Shown: positions 47,164 to 55,845 of the stretch, piece by piece | Layout of the letters: each line of letters begins with the position of its first letter | Position numbering within the stretch: position 1 is the stretch's first letter | From: Ferruginibacter sp. | GTDB lineage: Bacteria > Bacteroidota > Bacteroidia > Chitinophagales > Chitinophagaceae | Reading direction: 5' to 3' | Assembly (NCBI GenBank): GCA_017983695.1 | Contig: JAGOAX010000003.1 | Coordinates: forward strand, 186,001-250,000 | DNA: 64,000 bases | Translations under genes and position numbers: made by a program | The notes under the pieces: model-generated | Database searches by the model: none | Told to the model about the DNA's origin: nothing | What the model saw: only the letters and a program-made list of their open reading frames with translations

Positions 47164-47690
47164 GCGGAATACATGGCGGAAGAAGAATTTCACCGCCTGC
47201 ACAAATGCCTCATACCAGGCCTACCACCGATATTGCCAAGGAAGGTTTATTTAATGTGTTACAGAACAATCTTGAAATTGATGAGCTGAAAGTACTGGAT
47301 CTTTTTGGTGGTACCGGCTGCATCAGTTACGAACTGGCCAGCAGGGGAGCACCGGATATTACCATTGTGGAAAAAGATAACCACATGTACGATTTTATTA
47401 AGAAAACATCAAATGAGCTGGGGCTGGGAAATTTTAAACTTGTAAAATCGGATGTGTTTCGTTTTATCGACAGCACACCCGATCAATATGATTTTATTTT
47501 TGCAGGGCCGCCCTATGCCTTAACAAATATAGACGACCTGCCACTGAAAGTTTTTGAAAAAAAATTGCTTAAACCCAAAGGCTGGTTTATACTGGAACAT
47601 ACCCCAAGAAATGACTATAAAAAATTTGAGTTTTATAAAACAGAACGGAATTACGGTACAACGATCTTTTCGATATTTATTAATACATAA
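47151..47690 (+). CDS. rsmD: 16S rRNA m2G966 methyltransferase
   Basis: 179-residue RsmD-type SAM methyltransferase. MRIISGIHGGRRI and RPTTDIAKEGLFNVL are the family N-terminus; LDLFGGTGCISYELASRG is the SAM motif. The catalytic motif usually read as (D/N)PPY is here FAGPPYAL, with Gly in place of the acidic/amide residue. Overlaps the DUF3822 gene by 13 bp. Confidence 0.9.
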   Translation: MRIISGIHGGRRISPPAQMPHTRPTTDIAKEGLFNVLQNNLEIDELKVLDLFGGTGCISYELASRGAPDITIVEKDNHMYDFIKKTSNELGLGNFKLVKSDVFRFIDSTPDQYDFIFAGPPYALTNIDDLPLKVFEKKLLKPKGWFILEHTPRNDYKKFEFYKTERNYGTTIFSIFINT

Positions 47691-47696
47691 CACGAA

Positions 47697-47766
47697 TTTT
47701 AAATCACGAATTAACTAATTAACCAGTTAACGAATTAACTAATAAACCAATTAACGGATTAACAAC
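47697..47766. repeat. Octamer array (AATTAACN)
   Basis: About seven near-octamers: AATTAACT, AATTAACC, AGTTAACG, AATTAACT, AATAAACC, AATTAACG, GATTAACA. Fills the rsmD-lpxK spacer; no separate inverted half, but each unit is itself partly palindromic. Confidence 0.8.
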
Positions 47767-47767
47767 C

Positions 47768-48820
47768 ATGCTGCGAAGCTTTAGATATTTATTATTTCCA
47801 TTGTCGTTTATTTATGGCGGCATAGTTTGGTTACGCAATTGGTTATTTGATAAAAATATTCTTAAATCAGCTGCTTTTAATTTCCCGGTAATTTGTGTGG
47901 GCAATATAGCTGTTGGCGGTACTGGTAAAACACCAATGACTGAATACTTGATACGCCTGTTGCAAAACAATTTTAAAATTGCCACACTAAGCCGTGGGTA
48001 TAAAAGAAAAACAAAAGGCTTTGCTATAGCTGAAGCCGGCACTACAGCATTGGAAATTGGGGATGAGCCAATGCAGTTTCATAATAAATTTCCGGGTGTA
48101 ACTGTTGCCGTTGGCGAAGAACGTTTGGTTGCCATACCGCAATTACTGTACGACAAACCCGATACACAGGTTATCATCCTTGATGATGCTTTTCAGCACC
48201 GCACTGTTAAAGCAGGGTTGAATATTGTATTAACCGCCTTTAATAATTTATATACAAGAGACCTGGTATTGCCCAGCGGCGATTTACGTGATGTAAAAGC
48301 CAGCATGAAAAGAGCTGATATCATCATCGTTACTAAATGCGATGCCGGACTGACAATTGCAGAAAAAGAAAATATCATTAAAGAGATAAGACCACAGGCA
48401 CATCAAACTGTTTTTTTTGCAGCAATAGCTTATTCCACACCGTATCATCTTTTTAAAACTCAGCGTACACCTATTGATCCGGCTACAAATATTTTATTGC
48501 TTTGTGGTATTGCTAATCCCAGGCCTTTAAAAGATTACCTGGAATCTAAAATGCATACTTATGATATGCTGCGTTACCAAGACCATCATATTTTTAACAG
48601 CGACGACCTTGCGGATATCAAGAAACAATTTTCTAAAATTCAGACCAGTAATAAAGTAATATTAACAACTGAAAAAGATGCTACAAGGCTGGTGAAGTTT
48701 GAAGAAGACCTGAAAAACTTTCCTGTTTATGTGTTACCCATCGAACATTCTTTTCTCTTTAACGATGCAGAAGCCTTTAATAAACTGGTACTGCAGTTCA
48801 TCGATTCTTTTAAAAAATAA
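47768..48820 (+). CDS. lpxK: Tetraacyldisaccharide 4'-kinase
   Basis: 350 residues. Phosphorylates the lipid A disaccharide at the inner membrane. N-terminal hydrophobic segment, then Walker A VGGTGKTPMTEYL, LSRGYKRKT, GDEPMQFHNKFP and ILDDAFQHRTVK, all LpxK marks. Confirms a Gram-negative, lipid A-making host. Confidence 0.95.
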   Translation: MLRSFRYLLFPLSFIYGGIVWLRNWLFDKNILKSAAFNFPVICVGNIAVGGTGKTPMTEYLIRLLQNNFKIATLSRGYKRKTKGFAIAEAGTTALEIGDEPMQFHNKFPGVTVAVGEERLVAIPQLLYDKPDTQVIILDDAFQHRTVKAGLNIVLTAFNNLYTRDLVLPSGDLRDVKASMKRADIIIVTKCDAGLTIAEKENIIKEIRPQAHQTVFFAAIAYSTPYHLFKTQRTPIDPATNILLLCGIANPRPLKDYLESKMHTYDMLRYQDHHIFNSDDLADIKKQFSKIQTSNKVILTTEKDATRLVKFEEDLKNFPVYVLPIEHSFLFNDAEAFNKLVLQFIDSFKK

Positions 48821-48879
48821 AATTAAGGTTGCGAAGGTTTTAATAATTTGTACCGTCTAAACAAAAAAGACGAACCCTT

Positions 48880-49443
48880 TTGACCGAGCAGGAACTGATT
48901 TATGGACTCCGTAATGCGGATGAATTGGCATTTAAGGAATTGGTGAACCGGTTTCAGCATAAGGTATTTAATACAGCGCTGGGTTTATTGCAGCACCATA
49001 CCGATGCAGAAGATATTGCACAGGAAGTTTTTATACAGGTGTACCGCTCTGTAAATAATTTTAAGGCAGAAGCCAGCCTGGCTACATGGATATACCGCAT
49101 TACGGTTACCAAATCACTCGATCATCTGCGGAGCAAAAAAAGAAAAAAACGTTTTGGTTTTATCACCAGCTTATTTGGAGATGCCGGTAAACCTGTAGTT
49201 GATGTGGCAGATTTTAATCATCCCGGTGTGCAGCTCGATAAAAAAGAAGATGCCCTTATTTTATTTAAGCTGATAACCGAGCTGCCCGAAACACAACAGG
49301 CAGCTTTTATTTTAAATAAAGTAGAAGACCTGAGTTATCGGGAAATTGCTGCGATATTAAATACTACAGAGCCGGCGGTGGATGCCTTATTACAGCGGGC
49401 AAAACAAAACCTCAGAAAAAAAATAAATCAATTGCCACCATAG
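48880..49443 (+). CDS. ECF sigma-70 factor
   Basis: 187 residues. Region 2 (NRFQHKVFNTALGLLQHHTDAEDIAQEVF ... LATWIYRITVTKSLDHLRSKK) and region 4 (LPETQQAAFILNKVEDLSYREIAAIL) are clear; a basic linker separates them. Start is TTG at 48880. Heads a probable operon with a membrane protein, a Spy/CpxP-like protein and a di-heme peroxidase, suggesting envelope or oxidative stress control. Confidence 0.93.
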   Translation: MTEQELIYGLRNADELAFKELVNRFQHKVFNTALGLLQHHTDAEDIAQEVFIQVYRSVNNFKAEASLATWIYRITVTKSLDHLRSKKRKKRFGFITSLFGDAGKPVVDVADFNHPGVQLDKKEDALILFKLITELPETQQAAFILNKVEDLSYREIAAILNTTEPAVDALLQRAKQNLRKKINQLPP

Positions 49444-49493
49444 CGAAGGTTTTTGCAAATAACAACATCTAATACTAAAATTGACCATTAACA

Positions 49494-49802
49494 ATGAATA
49501 ACAGGGAAGATAAAATATTGAATAGTTTAACAGGTTTGCAAAAAACAACGGCACCCGATTTTTTTTATACCCGTTTAATTGGCCGTATGCAAAATGAGCT
49601 GCCCGAAAAAAGGAGCAGGCTCCTGCTCAAGCCGGTTATTTTAACTATATCGCTTTCGGTGGTTTTAGTATTGAATATAGTTGCTTTAGTAACATTCAAT
49701 CATCAGCCCAAAGCAAAAAAAATATTGTACCCAAATGAAACTGCAACTATTCAATCTTTTGCAAATGCCTATAATTTAACAGCTGAAACAGTTTACGAAT
49801 AA
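49494..49802 (+). CDS. Small single-pass membrane protein, possible anti-sigma factor
   Basis: 102 residues: about 40 cytoplasmic residues (TTAPDFFYTRLIGRMQ), one membrane helix at about 46-68, and a short periplasmic tail. Position straight after an ECF sigma gene and this topology suggest an anti-sigma factor, although no ZAS motif is present. Confidence 0.65.
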   Translation: MNNREDKILNSLTGLQKTTAPDFFYTRLIGRMQNELPEKRSRLLLKPVILTISLSVVLVLNIVALVTFNHQPKAKKILYPNETATIQSFANAYNLTAETVYE

Positions 49803-49811
49803 AATTTTGTT

Positions 49812-50366
49812 ATGACTGATTTTTTAAAGAACCGCTGGCTACATATACTTACGATATTGCTGCTTATTGCAAATATTGTAACACTTACTTTATTATGGAC
49901 CAACAATAAAAAGAACGGGGTTGCTAAAATACCTCCGCCGCCATCAGGACCTGTTTTTGAATTTATAACAAAGGAGCTGAGCTTAACCCAGCAACAGCAG
50001 GATGCCTATAAAATTTTACGTGACGAACACAGGGCAGCACAACTGGTATTGCAGGATAGTATCAGAAAATCGAAAGATGCATTTTTTGAATTGATGAAAT
50101 TGCCTGTTGTGAGCGATTCGCTTTTACAACAGGGCAGCAGTAAAGCAGCAGCATTTCAACAGGAGCTGGAAATACTTACATTTAAACACTTTCAAAAAGT
50201 AAGAGCCCTGTGTACTACGGAGCAACAAATAAAATTCGATAACGTTATACAGGATGCCTTGCGAAAAATGGGTAGTGCCAGGCCGCATGGCCCGGGCGGG
50301 CCACCACCACCGGGTGCAAGGGAAGAGAATGGTCCGCCATTTCCACCACCACCTGGCAGAGAATAA
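49812..50366 (+). CDS. Spy/CpxP-like periplasmic protein
   Basis: 184 residues; membrane anchor or signal at 9-30, then a helical domain with ELSLTQQQQDAYKILRDEH, matching the LTxxQ repeat of Spy/CpxP and the heavy-metal-sensor family, and a Pro/Gly-rich tail (GPGGPPPPGAREENGPPFPP). Likely a periplasmic chaperone or stress sensor. 9 bp after the possible anti-sigma gene. Confidence 0.8.
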   Translation: MTDFLKNRWLHILTILLLIANIVTLTLLWTNNKKNGVAKIPPPPSGPVFEFITKELSLTQQQQDAYKILRDEHRAAQLVLQDSIRKSKDAFFELMKLPVVSDSLLQQGSSKAAAFQQELEILTFKHFQKVRALCTTEQQIKFDNVIQDALRKMGSARPHGPGGPPPPGAREENGPPFPPPPGRE

Positions 50367-50402
50367 TTTCAGCTTCAAATAATCATTTTAATAAAACCTT
50401 AA

Positions 50403-51596
50403 ATGAAAAAAATCAGTTTAGTGATCGGCAGCTTTATAATTGCTATTATAATTTTTGTAAGCTGTGCAAAAAAATCCGATACTACAGTTACTGCACCGAC
50501 CTACGATGCTATTAAAGCAGCTTTTGGAACTAATATTGATCCGAATAGCCTGGCCAACTATGCTAACCAGCCCAAGCCGCCATACATTGTTAAAGAAAAT
50601 ACCGGAGGCAATGTTATTACCAATGCCAAAGCCACATTAGGCAGGGTTTTATTTTACGATAAAAATTTAAGTATCGATAATTCCATTTCATGCGCCAGTT
50701 GCCACAAACAGGAATTTGCTTTTGGCGATACAGCGCTGGTAAGTAAAGGTGTGAGTGGGGGAGTTACGGGCCGACATTCTATGCGTTTGGTTAATGCAAG
50801 ATTTGGGGTAGAAGGAAAATTCTTTTGGAACGAAAGAGCTGCTTCACTGGAAATACAAACTACCCAGCCCATACAGGATCATGCCGAAATGGGATTCAGC
50901 GGCCAGGGCGGAAGACCATCTATTGCAACATTGTTAACCAAATTGCAGGCTATCAATTATTACAAAGAATTGTTTCAGTTTGTTTATGGCGATGCTACTA
51001 TTACCGAAGCAAGAATGCAGGAATGTATGGCGCAGTTCGTTCGCAGCATACAATCTTTCGATTCTAAATATGATGCAGGCAGGGCACTGGTGGCTAACGA
51101 TAACCAGCCTTTTCCAAACTTTACACCCAATGAAAATGCGGGTAAAAACTTATACATCGCACCGCCTGTTTTTGATATTAATGGCAACAGAACCGGTGGT
51201 GGTATTGGCTGTAATGGTTGCCATAACGCACCGGAATTTGACATTGACCCAAACACTCGTAACAATGGAATAATCGGAACCATTAATAGCCCGACAATAG
51301 ATTTGTTGAATACAAGAGCGCCATCTTTAAGGGACCTGACCAAAACCAATGGCGTTCCCAATTCTCAAATGATGCATACCGGGGTACTCACTACATTGCA
51401 ACAGGTGATAGGGCATTATGGTATTATAAATATTGCACCGGGTAATAACAATTTAGATCCCCGGTTAAGACCAAATGGTGTGGGACAAAAATTAAATTTA
51501 AATGCACAGGAAGTAATGGATGTTACAGCATTTTTAAGAACACTGGCTGGCACAAATGTATATACTGATGCCAAATGGAAAAATCCTTTTTTATAA
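50403..51596 (+). CDS. Di-heme cytochrome c peroxidase lipoprotein
   Basis: 397 residues of the MauG/CcpA family. Lipobox ends at C21 (IIFVSCAKK). Heme sites CASCH (97-101) and CNGCH (270-274). Reduces hydrogen peroxide in the periplasm or, as MauG-like proteins, oxidises another substrate. It is 36 bp after the Spy-like gene and probably in the sigma-factor operon. Confidence 0.93.
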   Translation: MKKISLVIGSFIIAIIIFVSCAKKSDTTVTAPTYDAIKAAFGTNIDPNSLANYANQPKPPYIVKENTGGNVITNAKATLGRVLFYDKNLSIDNSISCASCHKQEFAFGDTALVSKGVSGGVTGRHSMRLVNARFGVEGKFFWNERAASLEIQTTQPIQDHAEMGFSGQGGRPSIATLLTKLQAINYYKELFQFVYGDATITEARMQECMAQFVRSIQSFDSKYDAGRALVANDNQPFPNFTPNENAGKNLYIAPPVFDINGNRTGGGIGCNGCHNAPEFDIDPNTRNNGIIGTINSPTIDLLNTRAPSLRDLTKTNGVPNSQMMHTGVLTTLQQVIGHYGIINIAPGNNNLDPRLRPNGVGQKLNLNAQEVMDVTAFLRTLAGTNVYTDAKWKNPFL

Positions 51597-51663
51597 GAGC
51601 TAATATTTCGGAAAATAAAAACAGCCAGGTGTAAGCCTTGCTGTTTAATTATATAGTAGCTTT

Positions 51664-52989
51664 TTACTTTGCCACATCGATCTTCACTTTTTTATTTTTT
51701 ATTTTTTCATTCTTGATCAGCTGAAGCGTTTCGCTTACTTTAATTTTTTTAATGGCCACAAACGAAAAGAAATCTTTTACTTCAATTAAACCGATATCTT
51801 CTTTTTTTAATTCGCCTTTCTGGCCCAGGAAACCAACAATGTCTATCTTATTTACTTTGTCTTTTTTACCGGCAGCAATAAACAGGGTACTCCATTTAGG
51901 TTTTTCCGGTAGTTCATTTACATCATTAAGTTCCTGCGGTGTTGCATTGGCGCTAATGTATTCCGGCAGTTTTTCTTCGGCACTGTAAATTACAAAGGCA
52001 GTGCCGCTGGCTTCCATACGTGCCGTGCGGCCGTTGCGGTGCGTAAAAATATCTTCCGACATGGGCAGGTGGTAATGAATGATATTACGAATGTTCGGGA
52101 TATCCAGTCCACGGGCAGCAAGGTCGGTGGTAACTAAAATATTTGATGTGCCATTGCGGAATTTGCACAATGCCGCATCACGTTCCTGTTGCTCCATGCC
52201 GCCGTGGTAAAATACGGTTACCAAACCTTTGCCGGCTAATATATCGTTAGTTCTTTCAACCGATTCCCGGTGGTTACAAAATATAATGGTGGAGCGGTTG
52301 CCCAAAAAGCACATGAGTTTAAACAGGGTATTGGCTTTATCTTTCTCCGGCGATAATACAGTTTTAACCTCCAGGCCAATAGCATTTTCAATTACAAGGT
52401 CTAAATAATTCAGCCTTACAGGGTTGGTTAAACCACTGAATTCAGGAATTACAACTGATTCAGTTGCAGAGGTTAATATTCGTTTGCTGATATTTTTTAC
52501 TGAACCGATAACGTATTCCATTTCTTCCTGGAAACCCAGTTCCAGCGATTTATCAAACTCATCCAGCACCATTGTGGTAATGCCGTCGGTAGTAAAATTA
52601 TTGCGGCGCAAATGATCGGCCAGGCGGCCCGGCGTACCAATAATTACTGCGGGTGCCTGCACCAGGTTAGTTTCTTCAATTTCACGTTTATGGCCGCCAT
52701 AACACAAAGTAGTTTTAAAACCGGTCTGCATTTTGCGGAACACATCGTCGATCTGTATGGCCAGCTCACGACTGGGCACAACAATTAAAGCCTGCACATT
52801 TTTACTTGCTGCATTTAAGGAATGTAAAACCGGTAATAAAAAAGCCAGGGTTTTGCCTGAGCCGGTTTTAGATAATAAAATTACATCCTCATTTTCTTTT
52901 GCCTGCAGCGAAGCCAGCTGCATTTCGTTGAGCTCTTTAATTTTTAAATTGCTTAGTATTTTACTTAGCTCCAGTTCGCTGATGTTCAT
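51664..52989 (-). CDS. DEAD-box RNA helicase, DbpA-like
   Basis: 441 residues. Motifs: SKTGSGKT (I), PSRELA (Ia), TPGRLADHL (Ib), DEFD (II, Phe for Ala), SAT (III), TDLAARGLDIPN (V), HRNGRTAR (VI). The last 70 residues (IDIVGFLGQKGELKKEDIGL ... IKNKKVKI) form a DbpA-type RNA-binding domain, so ribosome assembly is likely. Start placed at 52989 (MNISELELSK); the frame opens 90 bp earlier, but those residues do not belong to the family. Confidence 0.92.
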   Translation of the reverse strand: MNISELELSKILSNLKIKELNEMQLASLQAKENEDVILLSKTGSGKTLAFLLPVLHSLNAASKNVQALIVVPSRELAIQIDDVFRKMQTGFKTTLCYGGHKREIEETNLVQAPAVIIGTPGRLADHLRRNNFTTDGITTMVLDEFDKSLELGFQEEMEYVIGSVKNISKRILTSATESVVIPEFSGLTNPVRLNYLDLVIENAIGLEVKTVLSPEKDKANTLFKLMCFLGNRSTIIFCNHRESVERTNDILAGKGLVTVFYHGGMEQQERDAALCKFRNGTSNILVTTDLAARGLDIPNIRNIIHYHLPMSEDIFTHRNGRTARMEASGTAFVIYSAEEKLPEYISANATPQELNDVNELPEKPKWSTLFIAAGKKDKVNKIDIVGFLGQKGELKKEDIGLIEVKDFFSFVAIKKIKVSETLQLIKNEKIKNKKVKIDVAK

Positions 52990-53154
52990 TATATTTCCTA
53001 TAATTAATATTATGTTAAGTAGGCGTACAAGGCTATGGCTCAAAGGACAAAATAAAAATGCCCCCATCGCCACGAGCAAAGATGTTTGCGGAGATTAACA
53101 TAATGGGTTAAAAAATATTGTTTTAAAACTTTTGTATAGTTGGACATACTTATT

Positions 53155-53370
53155 ATGCCCACAGAATTATATAAAGTAAGTGAAGACGATTTTGATTGCC
53201 ACTGTAAAGAGTTTGATGCAGACTTTGAACCATTAAAACAAAAATTCATTTCTGATTTGCAGGCTATTATTATTAAACATGGAATACCTTCTACTACATT
53301 CAAAATTACTCCACAAATTAGCTACGAAGAAGTTGTAGCCCATATACAGAAAAATCAAAATCAGGGATAG
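53155..53370 (+). CDS. Orphan small protein
   Basis: 71 residues, acidic, no family recognised (MPTELYKVSEDDFDCHCKEF). TTG at 53140 is an alternative start. Its 3' end overlaps the convergent next gene by 53 bp. Lies at the edge of an accessory patch. Confidence 0.45.
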   Translation: MPTELYKVSEDDFDCHCKEFDADFEPLKQKFISDLQAIIIKHGIPSTTFKITPQISYEEVVAHIQKNQNQG

Positions 53371-53620
53371 TTTCAAGTATATACTTAATTACTTCTTTTC
53401 TAAATTCTTTTTGCTTTACTTCTCTATCTGGCATAAAAACCACTATGTACATTTTTCTATCATTCACTATACATTCTGTAATTTCAATTGTATCTACTAA
53501 TACATCATCAAATTTCCCTCCTAATAATAAATAAGGCTTCCCTATCAAATGTAAATAATCGTTTTTTAGTTTAACTGCATTTTGATAAGTTAACGGGAAC
53601 GTTGTATCATCTTTTTTCAT
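53318..53620 (-). CDS. Orphan small protein
   Basis: 100 residues, no family recognised. A beta-rich middle (KPYLLLGGKFDDVLVDTIEITECIV) and a basic helix near the C-terminus. Convergent overlap of 53 bp with the previous gene; both probably real given normal codon patterns, but one may be spurious. Confidence 0.5.
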   Translation of the reverse strand: MKKDDTTFPLTYQNAVKLKNDYLHLIGKPYLLLGGKFDDVLVDTIEITECIVNDRKMYIVVFMPDREVKQKEFRKEVIKYILETIPDFDFSVYGLQLLRS

Positions 53621-53676
53621 AAAAACTTCGTTTTTATTTTTAATTGTGTTTTACATTTTTCTTTTCCTCGTTCCTC

Positions 53677-53712
53677 GGAAAGCCTCCGGCAGCTTCGCAT
53701 TTTTTTATTTTG
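53677..53712. repeat. Direct repeat, copy 1
   Basis: AAAGCCTCCGGCAGCTTCGC followed by ATTTTTTTATTTTG; second copy at 56151-56182 in the same orientation, with the dinD gene pair between. Confidence 0.75.
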
Positions 53713-53814
53713 CCCTTCTGCCCACGCTCACCCAACGCAAGCCGCCAGCCCTTCATGCAAAAAGTTTTTTCAAAACTTAACTTTTTGCCCTCCCCACAGG
53801 CTAACCTACATTAC

Positions 53815-53981
53815 ACATAATATCAGTTATAACAATTTGCTTTTTTTTATTTCTATTGCCGCTTCGCTTTTGGTGCCAGTCGGGTTGCGATTTTTTTCTA
53901 CAATGCACCTATCGGTGCCGAAAAAAATCGCAACCCGACTGGCAAAGGTAAAAAACAAATCATTATAACTAACCATTATGT
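53815..53981. repeat. 167-bp foldback (MITE-like) element
   Basis: Outer inverted ends ACATAAT / ATTATGT, second paired block AGTTATAA / TTATAACT, and a perfect 25-bp inner stem starting TGCCAGTCGGGTTGCGA plus T-run (53874-53898 with 53920-53944) around a 21-nt loop that itself contains GCACC-TATC-GGTGC. No open frame inside. Confidence 0.85.
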
Positions 53982-54122
53982 TAAATAGCCGCTTTGTATT
54001 CAAAAAATAAATGCGCCCCTGCCGCCTTAGAGCGGAGATTATGTTTTAAGATATAAGCGACTTGTTTCAAGGCGGTGAAGGTAAACCTTTATTTTTAGGC
54101 ACGAGATTATGTAATTTTAACT

Positions 54123-54300
54123 ATGCCCTATTACAGGATACATATATGGACAAAGAAAAGCACCTTATACTGGCATAAGGCTGATTGGTGATGCTAATAT
54201 AAATTCAGTATTCAACTCCGTTGAATCAAAAGCAAAACAAACCTACCGACAGGATTTTATTGAAATTGAAGTGAAGATGCTTTCCAAGCAAAGTGAGTGA
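54123..54300 (+). pseudogene. Possible decayed small gene
   Basis: ATG frame MPYYRIHIWTKKSTLYWHKA stops early, and the +1 frame continues RLIGDANINSVFNSVESKAK then QTYRQDFIEIEVKMLSKQSE to a TGA at 54298. Reads like one small protein broken by a frameshift near 54160-54180. Family unknown. Confidence 0.35.
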
Positions 54301-54357
54301 GCTGCGCTTCTGTCATCGGCAAGATTGCCACTGTAAATGCTATTAATAGCATTTTTA

Positions 54358-55191
54358 TTAAGGTTTAAGTTTCTTATTCTTTTTCTCTATCAGTTTAATA
54401 TTCTCCGCTACAGGCAGATTTTCAGGCATTGTGCCGCCAATATCTTTAATGGCTTTTCTAACCTTAAGCCCAACTTTATAGTGAGTATCGTTAGCGGCGT
54501 ACTTTCCTTTTATATTTTCTTTCTTTAACTGCTCCTCAGTTTGTGTCGCTCTAAATAAATTTGCCGCTAATTCGGTGCTACCCATATGGTCTAATATGTT
54601 AGCCTTATCATTAAGCCCTTTACTTTTCTGAATACCTTTGCGGTCTAGCCCTCCATACAAACCTTTGTAGCCATAGTTTTGAAAAATGGCATAATCCAGT
54701 GGATCAATTACGCCTGCACCTTTAGCTGCGCTTGCAAGGTGCTTATTATGCTCTGACAGTTCGTTTCGAAGAAACATTCTCCTGGAATCTTCAGTTTGTA
54801 GCTTACTGTACTCCTCCATCTGCTGGATTTCCTGTATCCGGGTTTGAATAGCAAAGTAAGTTTGCCCTAAAGCAACAACTTCTTTTTCAGAACTTGCGTT
54901 CTGAACAATGAGGTAGCACGCATATCGGCTCAATCTAACATCCTCAACTTCTACTTTAGCTCCTGAGCCTATTGGTACCATTTCGCTCATGCCGGCGAAA
55001 TGGTCTTTAACCCGTTGACCGCTATTTCTGCAAGCTGTAATTGCCTTCTTAATAACAGGCTTAAATTTACTGTATTCAGAATATTTAAGAATATCAGACA
55101 ACTCTCTTGCTAGCCAATATTCTCCGTTTACGTCAACTTTTTTAATTTGCTCAAACACCGGTATTTCATTAGGAATTAATTCATTATTCAT
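54358..55191 (-). CDS. dinD: DNA damage-inducible protein D homologue
   Basis: 277 residues. N-terminal BRO-N-like domain (DVNGEYWLARELSDILKYSE, YACYLIVQNAS), then the conserved middle LGQTYFAIQTRIQEIQQME and the DinD C-terminal region DYAIFQNYGYKGLYGGLDRK and GSTELAANLFRATQTEEQL. Escherichia coli DinD belongs to the SOS regulon and inhibits RecA strand exchange. 39 bp after a gene ending in an SSB-like tail, probably one operon. Confidence 0.9.
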   Translation of the reverse strand: MNNELIPNEIPVFEQIKKVDVNGEYWLARELSDILKYSEYSKFKPVIKKAITACRNSGQRVKDHFAGMSEMVPIGSGAKVEVEDVRLSRYACYLIVQNASSEKEVVALGQTYFAIQTRIQEIQQMEEYSKLQTEDSRRMFLRNELSEHNKHLASAAKGAGVIDPLDYAIFQNYGYKGLYGGLDRKGIQKSKGLNDKANILDHMGSTELAANLFRATQTEEQLKKENIKGKYAANDTHYKVGLKVRKAIKDIGGTMPENLPVAENIKLIEKKNKKLKP

Positions 55192-55230
55192 AGTTTACTA
55201 TTTATGTATAAGTGATTGTTAATTAACATT

Positions 55231-55731
55231 CTAAAAAGGTAACTCGTCAACAGCTTGAGCTTCTTGAATATTTGAGGATACTTGTTTTAAATCCCCCTTA
55301 TTCAAATCATATGCAAAATCTCCTGAAACTGATTCGCTCCTTAAAAACTCTTTCCCGTTGCCAGATTTCATGCTTAAAACGGATGAAATACTGGCAATAG
55401 CTCTCTTTCTATCATATATAAAGGAGGTTTCAAATTCCGAAAGGGTATCAACGATTTCCTTTGTGGTCAAGGCTCTTCCTGAATACTCGATAGCAAACTG
55501 AATCTTTTTTACCCAAGGCCACTTATCAGAATAATCAAAGGCTGGAAGTTCTATATAAACAGCCCCATCCTCCGGAATGTTAGCTTTTCTTAATTTTTGA
55601 ATCATTAGGTTAATTTCTTTGCTTTCTTTCTCCCGTTCAATAATCTCCTCCCTAAGCGCTTTCAGGCGCTGGATATAGAACTCCGTCAATTGCTTTACAT
55701 GAATGTCGTTAATTTCAATTTGTATAGACAT
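55231..55731 (-). CDS. HTH protein with SSB-like C-terminal tail
   Basis: 166 residues. N-terminal coiled coil at about 10-48 (FYIQRLKALREEIIEREKES), then a winged-helix region at about 72-135 (WPWVKKIQFAIEYSGRALTT KEIVDTL) resembling HARE-HTH-type domains. The protein ends AVDELPF, the pattern of the SSB C-terminal tip (acidic residues then PF) that recruits DNA-repair proteins. No OB fold, so it is not SSB itself. Upstream of dinD by 39 bp. Confidence 0.75.
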   Translation of the reverse strand: MSIQIEINDIHVKQLTEFYIQRLKALREEIIEREKESKEINLMIQKLRKANIPEDGAVYIELPAFDYSDKWPWVKKIQFAIEYSGRALTTKEIVDTLSEFETSFIYDRKRAIASISSVLSMKSGNGKEFLRSESVSGDFAYDLNKGDLKQVSSNIQEAQAVDELPF

Positions 55732-55845
55732 ATACTATGTTTTATTGACATAAAGGTACTACATAAATGCATTACAAGAAAATCAAGATAAAATATTTCT
55801 TGTTTTTAGAGGGCACCTTGAAATAAATGCATATATTTGGTATAA

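Larger units (their letters stand above)
53621..54122. other. Gene-free stretch with a large foldback element
   Basis: About 500 bp without a credible gene. Holds a direct repeat copy (53677-53712), the foldback element (53815-53981) and a boundary-like word GCGGAGATTATG at about 54032. Confidence 0.6.

Noticed and set aside
47697..47766. CRISPR-like array
   Set aside because: Units are about 8 bp and degenerate with no spacers of regular length; no cas genes in the window.
53318..53370. Choosing only one of the two convergent small genes
   Set aside because: Neither has a recognised family and both have plausible starts, so both were kept at reduced confidence.
53815..53981. Foldback element called outright as an integron attC site
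   Set aside because: Only the right edge resembles GTTRRRY; the left partner does not fit RYYYAAC, and no integrase is in the window.
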